A stretch of DNA of 64,000 bases from Clostridiales bacterium (GCA_017962145.1 JAGCVX010000010.1:62001-126000); one strand, 5' to 3'. Numbered from the stretch's first letter, positions 16,844 through 25,834 are shown. Notes: generated by a model from the letters alone, not told the origin. Numbers and translations: made by a program.

Positions 16844-19172
16844 TAAAAATGCACTCAAACAACAAGCATCGTCTCCGCAGATGCTTTCCTATATCCTGTC
16901 GGTCGTGCTGACAACGATCATGAGTGTCGGCTTTTCTTTCATGATGATTTCGACCTATGAACTGGATGTCTCGATCATCCCGTTTATTCTCTGCATCTTG
17001 ATCGGTGCCGTGTTCTGTTCCTATGTACACGGTCTGAAGAAAAAGAGATACAGCATCATCTTATTTGCGGCCATCCCGATAATACTGTTCTTTTGCTATT
17101 ATCTGGACGTGATGGACCTGGAAGAATCGGTCGATTACCTGCTGGGTACACTGAAGAATTATTCTTTCCGCATGATCACCGCTGTTTTCAGAAGAACGAA
17201 TACAGGCAGAAGCTCGCAGACATCGCTCTTTGTGTTCTTGAATATGCTGCCTGTCGCGGTATCTACATGGGTGATCATGAAGAGAAAACATGCCATCTTT
17301 ACTCTTTTGGTATACGCACCTTTCATGGGATGCGCGGTGGCGCTGAACTACATGTTCCCGGGTCAGATCTGGTGTCTTCTGGCAGTGACCGGTGTCGTGA
17401 TCATGTGTTTCTATCAGAACATGAGCAAAGCCGATCCGGCCGAAACAGACAAACGACTTCTGGTTTTCATCATCCCTACACTGCTCCTTACGATCGCGCT
17501 GGGCATGATCTATCCGCAGGCATCTTACAGTAAACAGAAGACGGCGAGCAAGACCGTGGAAACGATCCGTTCGCTGTTCGTCCATGTGAAAAAGGCTACG
17601 CCGGATCCTGTATCGGAAGGCGCCGGAAAGATCTTTGAGGAAGTCCAGCGCACATACATGGGCAGTGTTATCTCCGAAAATATCGCGCATCAGATGATAT
17701 CCTTTTCGGGACAGAAAGAAGACCTAAGTCTTGTAGGAAACTTCAACCCGCCGAAGTTTACTGTACTTACGGTAATGCGTACCCCGATCGGAGTCGGGCA
17801 GGGTATCAATACAGACAAGAACTATCTGTACCTGAAGACATCTTCCAAGGATACGTATAGTGGCGATGCATGGGATATTTCAGAAAACGAACCGAATGAG
17901 ATCTTCGATGACGATCTCCGCCCGGTTCCGCATGAAGCAGATTACGAATTGCTGATCAATTCGACAGTAGAAGGAGGATTCTCCTTTGTTCCATACTATA
18001 CGGATTTTTATGCAGTCTCTTCGCCAACGACAAGGTTTCAGGATGCGGACGGAGAGATGAAGGTCGATGCGAATGCTCGCATGATGACGGAAAAGACAGG
18101 GAATAAGTCGGTATATGCTTATCCTGTGGCAAGTCTGCCGCATCAGTATCGGGAGGACTTCTGGACAGATGAATATCTCGATTATGTGTATAGCGAGAAC
18201 CTGCAAGTTCCGGAAGAGACCAGACAGGCGATCCTTGACACAGGTATGCTTCCGGACTGGTATATGCAGGTCTATAACGGGGAAATCGAGATGTCGGATT
18301 ACGACAAGGTCCGCATGGTGACCGCATATGTTTCCCAAATTCATCCTTATGATGCATATACGGATTTCCCGAAAAACGATATGGACTTTGTTGTATGGTT
18401 CATGACAGAAAGCTCAACAGGCTTTTGTGTTCACTATGCGACAACGGCCGTTATCCTTCTTCGTATGATCGGTGTTCCGGCACGCTATGTTACCGGTTAT
18501 ATGACAAACGGTGTCTATAACGGCGCACCGAAAGACGTATTGTCGACGGATGCACATGCCTGGTTTGAGTTCTTCTCGGAAGAGTACGGCTGGGTAATGG
18601 GTGATCCTACACCGGGCAACGAAAGAGCAGCCAGCGGCTTTAATATCGATGCAGTACTGCTTTACTATGTTGGCGAAATCGACCCTGTCGCTACGACAAC
18701 ACCTGATCCGAATAAACCTACTTCCACGCCACGTCCGACGCGTACTCCGACGCGTACTCCGACGCGTACTCCGACGCCGACCCCGAAAGCAGAAGAAAAA
18801 ATCGAGATGCCTCATACGATCGCAAGAGTGATCAACAGTTTGGTCATCATGCTGGCGGTGTTCCTGATCCTTATGATCATCCGTCTGTCTTATACGATGC
18901 ACTGGAAGCGTGCATTTAAGAAAGGCTCGGTAAATGATCGTGCCCGTGCATATTACCGCTATTTCAACATGATGCTCCATGTCTATCATGCGCGCCCCGG
19001 AAGACGCATGTCGACGATCGCCCAGCAGGCTGCATTCAGCGCAGACGGCATTTCGGAAAAGGATCTGAATGCTCTGATCGATCTCGGCAATAAGACGCTC
19101 GAGAAAGTCAGTGTGAGACAGAATAAAGCCCACAGAAAACTCGTAGATCTTTCCTTGAAGGTAAACACCTGA
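16836..19172 (+). CDS. Membrane transglutaminase-like protein (TgpA type), cassette copy 2
   Basis: A 778-residue paralogue of the protein at 5165. N-terminal helices span residues about 18-220, then an extracytoplasmic region, a transglutaminase core with Cys in TGFCVHYATT, His in DAHAWFEF and Asp in GWVMGDPTPGN, a Pro/Thr/Arg-rich linker (TRTPTRTPTRTPTPTP), a last helix and a cytoplasmic tail. The catalytic triad appears complete. The linker is longer than in copy 1 and is encoded by a 12-bp tandem repeat. aggagg precedes the ATG, which overlaps the DUF58 stop by 8 bp. The gene ends just before a bidirectional terminator. Confidence 0.88.
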   Translation: MPDKNALKQQASSPQMLSYILSVVLTTIMSVGFSFMMISTYELDVSIIPFILCILIGAVFCSYVHGLKKKRYSIILFAAIPIILFFCYYLDVMDLEESVDYLLGTLKNYSFRMITAVFRRTNTGRSSQTSLFVFLNMLPVAVSTWVIMKRKHAIFTLLVYAPFMGCAVALNYMFPGQIWCLLAVTGVVIMCFYQNMSKADPAETDKRLLVFIIPTLLLTIALGMIYPQASYSKQKTASKTVETIRSLFVHVKKATPDPVSEGAGKIFEEVQRTYMGSVISENIAHQMISFSGQKEDLSLVGNFNPPKFTVLTVMRTPIGVGQGINTDKNYLYLKTSSKDTYSGDAWDISENEPNEIFDDDLRPVPHEADYELLINSTVEGGFSFVPYYTDFYAVSSPTTRFQDADGEMKVDANARMMTEKTGNKSVYAYPVASLPHQYREDFWTDEYLDYVYSENLQVPEETRQAILDTGMLPDWYMQVYNGEIEMSDYDKVRMVTAYVSQIHPYDAYTDFPKNDMDFVVWFMTESSTGFCVHYATTAVILLRMIGVPARYVTGYMTNGVYNGAPKDVLSTDAHAWFEFFSEEYGWVMGDPTPGNERAASGFNIDAVLLYYVGEIDPVATTTPDPNKPTSTPRPTRTPTRTPTRTPTPTPKAEEKIEMPHTIARVINSLVIMLAVFLILMIIRLSYTMHWKRAFKKGSVNDRARAYYRYFNMMLHVYHARPGRRMSTIAQQAAFSADGISEKDLNALIDLGNKTLEKVSVRQNKAHRKLVDLSLKVNT
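18735..18770 (+). repeat. 12-bp tandem repeat, three copies
   Basis: ccgacgcgtact occurs three times head to tail and encodes the repeated Pro-Thr-Arg-Thr unit of the linker in the second transglutaminase protein. It is a natural site for length variation. Confidence 0.95.
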
Positions 19173-19194
19173 AACAACTTAAATGATAAATGAA

Positions 19195-19226
19195 AAAAGA
19201 GACTGTCTTGCGACAGTCTCTTTTGT
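19195..19226. terminator. Bidirectional terminator
   Basis: A perfect 13-bp stem (19195-19207 with 19212-19224) with a four-base loop has A-run and T-run on its two sides. It serves both the cassette 2 operon and the convergent S8 peptidase gene. Confidence 0.9.
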
Positions 19227-19254
19227 TGTTTTTGATTTCGGGAATCAGTTCGGA

Positions 19255-21315
19255 TTAGCGACCTGTCCAGATACCATACTGAGCGCAGATTGCTGCGAAC
19301 TCAGGAGCGCAAGCGAATGCAAGGATGATTGTCTCACGAGTAGCACCTGCATTCAGCTGGCCGAGCCAGTATGCGAAACCATCAGCTTCAGGCTCTCTGT
19401 CCATGTATGTCTTGTAAAGACGTGTCAGGAACTCTTCGTTTGTTGTGTTGAAACCAACAAACTCAGCAGAGGTGAAGAAGAAGTAAGCAGCGTCATAACC
19501 GGATGTCTCGAGGTTTGTCAGAGCGAGAGCCCAGTAACCAAGACCATCAGCTTCCGGATCACGGCCGAGGCAGCATGTGTAAAGACGTGTTGCGAAGGAC
19601 TGTGCGCCGGCAGACGGGATTGTAGCCTTAGCTGTCGGAGCACCGGAGCGGATACCATAGCTTGCGCAGAGGTTGCACCACTCAGGAGAATCGATGAAGC
19701 CGTTAACTACGAATGTCAGATACTCTTCATAAGTATTGAAGTTGTATGCACAGCTTGTCCAGTAATCGAAACCATTCTGATCCGGCAGACGGTTGAAGAT
19801 TGCACGGTACAGGAGGGAGATCAGCTGACCAAGGTACATATCCTTAGCCTTAAACTCTTCGCTGAGGCAGAAGAAACGAACAACATCAGCACCTGTGTTG
19901 CCTTCCTTCAGGGAAGCAGACCAGTAAGCGATACCGGAATCATCCGGGAGTCTGTCCATAACGATGTCATAGAGACGCCATACGAAAGACTCAACACCGT
20001 TTCTGCCCATACCAGGAGCAGTAACAGCAGCTGTCTTAACAGCCATACCAGCATCGATCTCACCATAAGCGGTGTACTCGTCGAAGCCAGGAACGTTGAG
20101 GTCAATAGAAGTGAACTGCATAATGTTCTTAACTTCTGTCGGGTTCAGAGCCGGATTGACCGCACGGATCATAGCTGCAACAGCAGAAGCTGCCGGGCAA
20201 GCCATGGAAGTACCGGACTTTGTGCCGTAGCTGCCGCCCGGAACTGTGGAATAAACGGATGTACCAGGAGCAGCAACGTCCTTCTCAGCACCATAGTTGG
20301 AATAGGAAGCCTTCGGGTTTGTAGCTGTTTCTGTGAAGTAATCAAGAGCGATTACAGAGATGGACTCCGGGAAGTCACTCGGTCTGTGGAAGCTCTTGCT
20401 GTTGTCGTTACCAGCTGCGCAAACAACAGTGATGTTGTTCTCGTAAGCTGTAGCGATTGCCTGATGGTAAGCGAGGTCGTAACCGGAACCACCAAGGCTG
20501 AGGTTGATAACCTGAGCACCATGTGTTGTAGCATAGTCAACGCCACGGATGATCGGCTCAGAAGGTGTGGAACCCTGGCCGCTCGGGAAAACGTTAACGC
20601 TCATGAGCTCAACGATGTCGTTGTTGTGACCAGCAGCGACACCACGAACTGTGTCGCTTGCGCCGGAGTTCTTAGCAGTGATGATACCAGCAACGTGTGT
20701 ACCATGGCTGTTGATGCCCTTGGAAGAGAGCGGCTCCTCGTAATAAGCGTCCCAGCAGAGATCGAGGTTCATGAAACCTTCGAGATCAGGGTGTGTATAG
20801 TCAACGCCCTGGTCAACTACTGCTACGCGAACCTTGGAGTAAGTAACAGTTGCGAGATAATCCCAAGCATCAACTGCTCTGATCTGAGCAACCTGATAGC
20901 CCTTTGTCTCACCCTTGTTAGCGTTGTCCTCCGGCAGGTCGAGAGTATAGATGTACTCATACTGGCAGTACTCCAGATCCGGAATCTGCTCATAAGCCTC
21001 CATAATCTCTTCGGCAGACAGGGAAGAATCATACTCAACCGCATAGAGGTGATCATTGAAGCTTACATCGATCTTTCTGATCGAGAGAGCAGCATCCTCC
21101 AGTGCGTCTGCGTAAGAATTCAGATCACTGTTCTTTGTGGAAACGATGAGCTTACCAGCAGTATGCTCAGCTTCGTCTTCCAGAGAGAAGGTGATGTCCT
21201 CGTCCTTATCGTTGCTGGTTGCAGAAACTTTCTCAGCCGGCAGACCGATAACGGAAGCAGTAATACTAGCCGCGAGAACAAAACCAAATGTCTTTGCGAA
21301 AATACTTACTTTCAT
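19255..21315 (-). CDS. Secreted subtilisin-like (S8) serine protease with DUF4214 repeats
   Basis: A 686-residue secreted protease. A signal peptide spans residues 1-32 (cleavage near VSA), then an inhibitor-like propeptide (about 50-135) and a subtilase domain with Asp168 (AVVDQGVD), His204 (SHGTHVAG), oxyanion Asn303 (AAGND) and Ser370 (GTSMACP). From about residue 430 two double DUF4214 units follow (RLPDDSGIAYW, RDPEADGLGYW, REPEADGFAYW), ending in EFAAICAQYGIWTG, the same closing pattern as in the deacetylases. Codon use resembles highly expressed neighbours such as pflB (many GTT, GCT, TCC). The DUF4214 part may tether the enzyme to the same surface structure as the deacetylases; that is inference. 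Confidence 0.92.
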   Translation of the reverse strand: MKVSIFAKTFGFVLAASITASVIGLPAEKVSATSNDKDEDITFSLEDEAEHTAGKLIVSTKNSDLNSYADALEDAALSIRKIDVSFNDHLYAVEYDSSLSAEEIMEAYEQIPDLEYCQYEYIYTLDLPEDNANKGETKGYQVAQIRAVDAWDYLATVTYSKVRVAVVDQGVDYTHPDLEGFMNLDLCWDAYYEEPLSSKGINSHGTHVAGIITAKNSGASDTVRGVAAGHNNDIVELMSVNVFPSGQGSTPSEPIIRGVDYATTHGAQVINLSLGGSGYDLAYHQAIATAYENNITVVCAAGNDNSKSFHRPSDFPESISVIALDYFTETATNPKASYSNYGAEKDVAAPGTSVYSTVPGGSYGTKSGTSMACPAASAVAAMIRAVNPALNPTEVKNIMQFTSIDLNVPGFDEYTAYGEIDAGMAVKTAAVTAPGMGRNGVESFVWRLYDIVMDRLPDDSGIAYWSASLKEGNTGADVVRFFCLSEEFKAKDMYLGQLISLLYRAIFNRLPDQNGFDYWTSCAYNFNTYEEYLTFVVNGFIDSPEWCNLCASYGIRSGAPTAKATIPSAGAQSFATRLYTCCLGRDPEADGLGYWALALTNLETSGYDAAYFFFTSAEFVGFNTTNEEFLTRLYKTYMDREPEADGFAYWLGQLNAGATRETIILAFACAPEFAAICAQYGIWTGR

Positions 21316-21360
21316 TTCATGTTGTCCTTTCTGTTTCTTTTTTTTGCAATACGCATTAAC

Positions 21361-21389
21361 ATTATACCAACCAACGCCCTTGAAAGCAA
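21361..21389 (-). promoter_or_regulatory. Promoter of the S8 protease gene
   Basis: On the minus strand a perfect TATAAT (21361-21366) is 17 bp from TTGCTT (21384-21389). It lies about 45 bp upstream of the protease start. Confidence 0.6.
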
Positions 21390-21436
21390 AAGGTACGATG
21401 ATTTTTTTAAAACAATTTTAGGACAAAGAAAACGCG

Positions 21437-21454
21437 AAATAGGCAAACCTATTT
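21437..21454 (-). terminator. Small hairpin, possible terminator of the TSCPD gene
   Basis: A 7-bp perfect stem (aaatagg / cctattt, four-base loop) lies 32 bp past the TSCPD stop. Only a broken T run follows on the minus strand, so it is weak. Confidence 0.35.
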
Positions 21455-21485
21455 ATGTAATCTGTCCCAAGGTGGAAAAAGCGTC

Positions 21486-21752
21486 TCAATTTGCGCCTGC
21501 GGCTTCTTTTTCTTTGGCTGCGAGCACGGCCTTAGCAAGCTGGTCTGCGCAGGATGTAGAGCGGAATCCACAGGTGTTGCCGGAGAGCTTTGCTGCGATC
21601 TCATCTGCCTCCCAGCCATCAACGAGTTTGCTGATCGCCTTGAGGTTGCCATTGCATCCGCTTGTGAATACGATGTCCGAGATCTTGCCGTCATTGATCT
21701 CAAAATCAATTTTGGTAGAGCAGGTCCCTTCGGTAGCGTAGGTAAAGTGCAT
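21486..21752 (-). CDS. TSCPD domain protein (TIGR03905 type)
   Basis: An 88-residue protein that matches the short stand-alone TSCPD family found in Clostridia and relatives: an N-terminal TEGTCSTKIDFEI, SGCNGNLKAIS in the middle and TSCADQLAKAV at the end. The eponymous TSCPD is here TSCAD. Conserved cysteines suggest metal or cofactor binding, and the same domain occurs at the C-terminus of some ribonucleotide reductases, but the function of the stand-alone form is unknown. aaggag lies upstream of the ATG. It is 24 bp behind the 195-residue gene and likely in one operon with it. Confidence 0.85.
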   Translation of the reverse strand: MHFTYATEGTCSTKIDFEINDGKISDIVFTSGCNGNLKAISKLVDGWEADEIAAKLSGNTCGFRSTSCADQLAKAVLAAKEKEAAGAN

Positions 21753-21776
21753 TACTGATACTCCTTTCTTTTTAGA

Positions 21777-22358
21777 TTATTTCTTTTCCAAAAGGGAAAT
21801 GTCATGTTCAACAGGGCATACCGGAAGATACTTCGAGAAGATCTCGACATACCGGGTGCCAAACGAAACAGAGATCAATTCGGAATAAGCGATTCGCACC
21901 GGCTTTTCTTCCCAATGTCCTTCCGCGTCAAATGCACGGACGTACATATACCGGTCATCTTTTTTCTCTACCCGGCCAATCGTGTAATCGATCTGACCAC
22001 TGTTTCTGTCTTCCGATTCGAAGATGGCATTCATCTTGTTGGCATAAAGATACATGAAGACTGTCTCCCAGGACGCGATATCCACATCGGGACGGGTCAG
22101 TTCAGATATGACGCCTTCGCTTTCCAGGATCGCGTTGGTAATATCCTCTTTGGAACTGATCTCCACCACGTCTTTGAGGCGTCGCACAACAAATCCGTCC
22201 AGACGGAAATCCTCTTCTTCAGCGTAAAGAAAGAGATCTTCGCTGGATTTCAGGGGGAAACAGTTATAGCAATTCGGATCATGTTTAAGGAACATGCGGC
22301 AAAGAAGCGTCTGGCGAGAGGCTTCCTGCAGCACTGCAGTTATCTCGAACTTTTTCAT
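21777..22358 (-). CDS. Hypothetical protein (193 aa)
   Basis: I do not recognise this protein. It is soluble, acidic and without signal peptide or membrane helix. It has a mixed alpha/beta look, with a Cys-containing start (LLCRMFLKHDPNCYNCFPL) and a repeated theme of short basic/acidic strands (RVEKKDDRYMYVRAFDAEG) that recalls the ligand-sensing strands of WYL-like or SH3-like barrels, without a DNA-binding part. I chose ATG at 22358, which follows gggag; a GTG six bases earlier overlaps the SD. The TSCPD gene follows at 24 bp. Confidence 0.65.
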   Translation of the reverse strand: MKKFEITAVLQEASRQTLLCRMFLKHDPNCYNCFPLKSSEDLFLYAEEEDFRLDGFVVRRLKDVVEISSKEDITNAILESEGVISELTRPDVDIASWETVFMYLYANKMNAIFESEDRNSGQIDYTIGRVEKKDDRYMYVRAFDAEGHWEEKPVRIAYSELISVSFGTRYVEIFSKYLPVCPVEHDISLLEKK

Positions 22359-22474
22359 ATTCACTCCCGTTTTTGTGTTTGCTTGGCATCTGGTTCTTAA
22401 TTACCTATTATACAGGGTGAAAAGGGGAAAAGCAAAAGCCCCTGGAATCGAATTTCCAAGGGCTTTATCGAAAC

Positions 22475-22567
22475 TGGCGGAGAAGGAGGGATTCGAACCC
22501 TCGAAACCCTTTTGGGGTTTATACGATTTCCAGTCGTACGCGCTCGACCAGGCTACGCGACTTCTCC
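22475..22567 (-). tRNA. tRNA-Ser (anticodon GGA)
   Basis: A complete class II tRNA on the minus strand: 7-bp acceptor (ggagaag / cttctcc), anticodon stem tacga/tcgta with loop CTGGAAA giving GGA, a long variable arm with ccc/ggg pairing typical of serine tRNAs, T arm gaggg-TTCGAAT-ccctc, discriminator G and genome-encoded CCA (22475-22477). Confidence 0.97.
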
Positions 22568-22660
22568 ACGTCTGTTCGATGCGTGAAACGTAAGTTTCAC
22601 ATGCCCTAAAATCATAACGATTTCACATGCGTTTGTCAACTCTTTTTTTCTAATGGGAAA

Positions 22661-22694
22661 GAAAAAAGACTGCCCCTTCAAAAGGGACAGTCTT
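22661..22694 (-). terminator. Terminator of the zinc-ribbon membrane protein gene
   Basis: On the minus strand a 13-position stem with one mismatch (22666-22678 with 22682-22694) is followed by a run of six T. It sits 26 bp past the stop at 22721. Confidence 0.8.
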
Positions 22695-22720
22695 CGTTAT
22701 TCTTAAAAGTGCGATGACGA

Positions 22721-23152
22721 TTAGAACAGTCTGTACTTACCAACGATCGGGAGCTCTTTCTGAACGCCGTTCTTAGCATTGAGAATACCCATGATCGTGA
22801 ATACGATGTACATGATCGTTGCGATACCGAAAGCGATCTGACCAAGAATCGGGATGATGTTGAACAGAGTTGCAATGATCAGGAATACGTTGAGACAGAG
22901 AGCCTGGTTAACGTGGAAACGGATGTCCGCATCCTCTTTGTTGAGAACCAGTGCATAAAGTCCGAAGATACCGAGATAAGAAATCATGCAGAGACCTCTT
23001 GTTCCGTTAGCAGCCTTGGCAGCCGGAGCGGTATAAACCGGAGCAGCCTGAGCAGCCGGCTGAGGAGCAGCGCCCAGAGGAGCACCACAGCTAGAGCAGG
23101 CAACAGCATCATCAGGAAGCTGAGTACCACATTTTGGACAGAAAATAGACAT
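22721..23152 (-). CDS. Zinc-ribbon membrane protein (DUF4870-like)
   Basis: A 143-residue protein. Residues 5-24 are a zinc ribbon (CPKCGTQL ... CSSCGAPL, two CxxC pairs), followed by an Ala/Pro linker (27-48) and a membrane part with three hydrophobic segments (about 53-70, 86-110 and 112-125). The motif DIRFHVNQALCLNVF resembles DUF4870 proteins (F/I-R-F-H-x-x-Q-A). Such proteins are common in Clostridia; no biochemical role is known. taggagg precedes the ATG. It stands alone with its own terminator. Confidence 0.75.
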   Translation of the reverse strand: MSIFCPKCGTQLPDDAVACSSCGAPLGAAPQPAAQAAPVYTAPAAKAANGTRGLCMISYLGIFGLYALVLNKEDADIRFHVNQALCLNVFLIIATLFNIIPILGQIAFGIATIMYIVFTIMGILNAKNGVQKELPIVGKYRLF

Positions 23153-23273
23153 AATACAATCCTCCTACACTTCTATATTACTTGCAGAACTATAATTACT
23201 CATAGATACTAAACTTATTTTGTCACTAAACTATTGAAAATGCAATAGATAGAGTAAAGAAGCCTTTTTTGGG

Positions 23274-24911
23274 TTATTCGAGCAGTGCGATCTTTAAAAT
23301 CCGTGGCTGATCGTAAAGTGTGTATTCGATCACCAGATTGCGGTCTTTTGTATAGACGTCGGTAACGGTAGCCTGACGGAAGGAATGCAGGGTATTCCAG
23401 AGGATCTGGTCATCGGAGTTGTACTTGCTGACGTCATCGGAAGTCAGGACCATGCCGCCTGTCAGACCATGTATCTTGACCAGCAGGTCACGCTTTTCGC
23501 GAGAGAAGAGGAAATGCGTGTCCGTGATTGGTGTAACAGTGTTAAAAAGCGTGAAAGCACGGCCTGCGAGCTGTCTGTGGTAGATCGTATCGAGGACGGC
23601 ACGATAGGTCGAATTCTGTTCTCTTCCGGCATGTACCAGCGGCGGATACCAGTCCGGAGAATAGTCGCAGCCGACCTGGCAGTAGTCAAAAATACCGGCA
23701 GCGGCAAGAAGCGGTACACCGCATCCGATGGTAGTCGAGTCGCCGACGCATTCCTTGAGGAAGCGGACAGCATCGAACATCTTCTCGCCACGGGTCTTTC
23801 CGGAAGACGGCGCGGCACATGCGGCATACAGGAAGTCAAATTTGAAGACCGAGATGCCCCAGTCGTCACGCATCGTGACCAGGATGTTCTTGAGATGATG
23901 CAGGAATTCTTCGTTCGTGGTGTCCAGACAATAGCAGGTATGAAACGACCGGCAAGCCAGTACGGGTTTTCCGTCGGCATCGCGCAGGATCCAGTCCGGA
24001 TGCTCACGGTAGAGTCTGGATCTTCTGTCGCAGATGAACGGGGCGATCCAGATTCCGGCACTCATCGAAGAGCTCATGATCTTAGACGTGATCGGCTGCA
24101 TGCCGTGCGGGAAAGGGATCTTTCGCAGGGAGAGCCAGTCACCGATATGGGTCTCGTAGCCTTCGTCGATGCAGAAGAGCTGGCAGTTATACTTATGTTT
24201 CTGCTCGCAGAGCGTGTTCAGATCAGCAAGGATCTTTTTCTCGGAGATGTCCTGCTGGTGACGGTACCAGGTCGTATAACCTGTGAGAGGATGGGCTTTG
24301 GTCGATTCCACGCCCAGTTTTTCGAAATATCCGTCAAAGACTTCCGCTTCGGTTCCGTTAAGGAATACCAGGTCAAATGCGGTAAATGCACTGTCGAACG
24401 TCTTTCCTGCGAAGTCTTTTCGTACAGAAAGAAGACCCTTTTCGGTATCGATATCAAAGAAAGTGAAACCGTCCTTTTCGTTCAGTGATCCGAAAAAGCG
24501 GAAGGCCTTTTCGTTACGGATATAGCCGTAGCTTACGCCGTGGAGCCAGCGGTTCAGCTTCGGATAATGGGTGAAGTTACGGTCGCCGGCCGGATCGGCT
24601 TTCCGGTTTTTCATCAGACGTGCCACCTGCTCGACGATAAGGTTCGTCGTGTCGATACTATACTCTTTGGTGACCGTCCAGGACTGGTAGCCGTTCATGA
24701 AGATGGAATCTTTCTCGTCAAACTGGTACGGGAAATCGATCTTCAGAGAAGAGATCTCGACTGCGTTTTTCGGGTCGAGTGTGATCTTGCAGCCTTCATC
24801 CGAAAGATCGGTCTCGATGGAAAAGAATTCCTTGATCTCATCTTTTAGAAGATCACAAGTATGTTCCTTGCCGGAGACAGAAAAGACGATGGATGCGGAA
24901 ACTGGTTTCAT
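23274..24911 (-). CDS. Alpha-galactosidase, glycoside hydrolase family 36 type
   Basis: About 545 residues, no signal peptide, so probably cytosolic hydrolysis of imported alpha-galactosides (raffinose or melibiose type). Clan GH-D features: DEGYETHIGDW, the nucleophile region FKFDFLYAA with Asp in K-x-D, and the acid/base region CQVGCDYSPDW; GIWIAPFICDRRS follows the TIM-barrel pattern. It is shorter than classical GH36 enzymes (about 700 residues), as in compact clostridial forms. Of two in-frame ATGs (24923, 24911) the second has gagg at good spacing. No transporter or regulator is adjacent, so the substrate is not fixed by context. Confidence 0.82.
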   Translation of the reverse strand: MKPVSASIVFSVSGKEHTCDLLKDEIKEFFSIETDLSDEGCKITLDPKNAVEISSLKIDFPYQFDEKDSIFMNGYQSWTVTKEYSIDTTNLIVEQVARLMKNRKADPAGDRNFTHYPKLNRWLHGVSYGYIRNEKAFRFFGSLNEKDGFTFFDIDTEKGLLSVRKDFAGKTFDSAFTAFDLVFLNGTEAEVFDGYFEKLGVESTKAHPLTGYTTWYRHQQDISEKKILADLNTLCEQKHKYNCQLFCIDEGYETHIGDWLSLRKIPFPHGMQPITSKIMSSSMSAGIWIAPFICDRRSRLYREHPDWILRDADGKPVLACRSFHTCYCLDTTNEEFLHHLKNILVTMRDDWGISVFKFDFLYAACAAPSSGKTRGEKMFDAVRFLKECVGDSTTIGCGVPLLAAAGIFDYCQVGCDYSPDWYPPLVHAGREQNSTYRAVLDTIYHRQLAGRAFTLFNTVTPITDTHFLFSREKRDLLVKIHGLTGGMVLTSDDVSKYNSDDQILWNTLHSFRQATVTDVYTKDRNLVIEYTLYDQPRILKIALLE

Positions 24912-25040
24912 GTTATACCTCATACGGATGCGCAGTGCATTTCGCGCAGTCCGGTCATATTTGATTTTGCAACAAGATAAGTATATTTAGTTTTCCCGTA
25001 TTTGCAAAGGGAGAAAATGTTGTACAAATTGTCGAAAGTG

Positions 25041-25069
25041 TTAACAAAGCAGGGTTTTTCGGGTACAAT
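25041..25069 (+). promoter_or_regulatory. Promoter of trmB
   Basis: TTAACA (25041-25046), a 17-bp spacer and TACAAT (25064-25069) lie 43 bp upstream of the trmB start. Confidence 0.7.
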
Positions 25070-25111
25070 ATCGAGAGTAAATTTCAAGATGGCGAAAAAG
25101 GAAGAACCACC

Positions 25112-25768
25112 ATGGCAAGAATGCGAAAGAAGAAGAATCTGATCCCCCGTACCCTGGCGTGTGCGGATCATTATTTCGATGACCCGAAAGCGAATAAGGG
25201 AAACTGGAGATCCGCCTGCAATATGCCGGAGGGCTGTCAGCTTTTTGTCGAGATCGGATGCGGAAAAGGCATGTTCTCGGAAAAGATGGCGCAGAAGTAT
25301 CCGGATGTCTGCTACGTGGCGATCGAGCGTGAGCCGTCCTGCTGCCTTCTGGCGATGGAACGAGCCAAGAATGCCGATCTGAAGAATCTGTTCTTTATCC
25401 GTGGTGACGCCACCGAAATGCTGGAATTCTTCGATAAAGAGGAAGTGGACCGCATCTTCATCAATTTCTGCGATCCGTGGACACGCCAGAACAAACCGAA
25501 GAGAAGACTGACCTACAGAGCATTTCTCGATATGTACCGCGAGGTCATGAGAAAAGGCGGTCAGATCCACTTTAAGACAGACAATGACCCGCTTTTTGAT
25601 TTCACACTGGAAGAACTGGCCGCTTCAGGCTGGGAAGCCACGTGCGTGACACGCGATCTGCACCACAGCGAGTGGGACAGTGACAATATCCGTACCGAAT
25701 TTGAGACGAAATATGCCGAGCAGGGCATCCCGATCAAGAGTACTGTTGCGAAGATGCTTGAGAAATAA
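25112..25768 (+). CDS. trmB: tRNA (guanine-N7-)-methyltransferase
   Basis: A 218-residue SAM-dependent methyltransferase that makes m7G46 in the tRNA variable loop. The SAM motif I is FVEIGCGKGMF; then IEREP for the ribose-binding acidic residue, RGDATEM, the catalytic-loop region INFCDPWTRQNKPKRRL and FKTDNDPLF near the C-terminus, all typical of TrmB. Length is standard. aaaaggaag precedes the ATG. It is divergent from the galactosidase and followed 66 bp later by the zinc-ribbon protein. Confidence 0.95.
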   Translation: MARMRKKKNLIPRTLACADHYFDDPKANKGNWRSACNMPEGCQLFVEIGCGKGMFSEKMAQKYPDVCYVAIEREPSCCLLAMERAKNADLKNLFFIRGDATEMLEFFDKEEVDRIFINFCDPWTRQNKPKRRLTYRAFLDMYREVMRKGGQIHFKTDNDPLFDFTLEELAASGWEATCVTRDLHHSEWDSDNIRTEFETKYAEQGIPIKSTVAKMLEK

Positions 25769-25834
25769 GATATTCTCGAATATAATGTATGTCAATCGGG
25801 AAAACTCCCCCAAGTAAAGGAAGGATGTGCATAG

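Noticed and set aside
19183..21741. 852-codon open frame antisense to the S8 protease
   Set aside because: It is rich in Cys, Ser and Val from reversed common codons and runs through a terminator and promoter; the protease has a complete triad.
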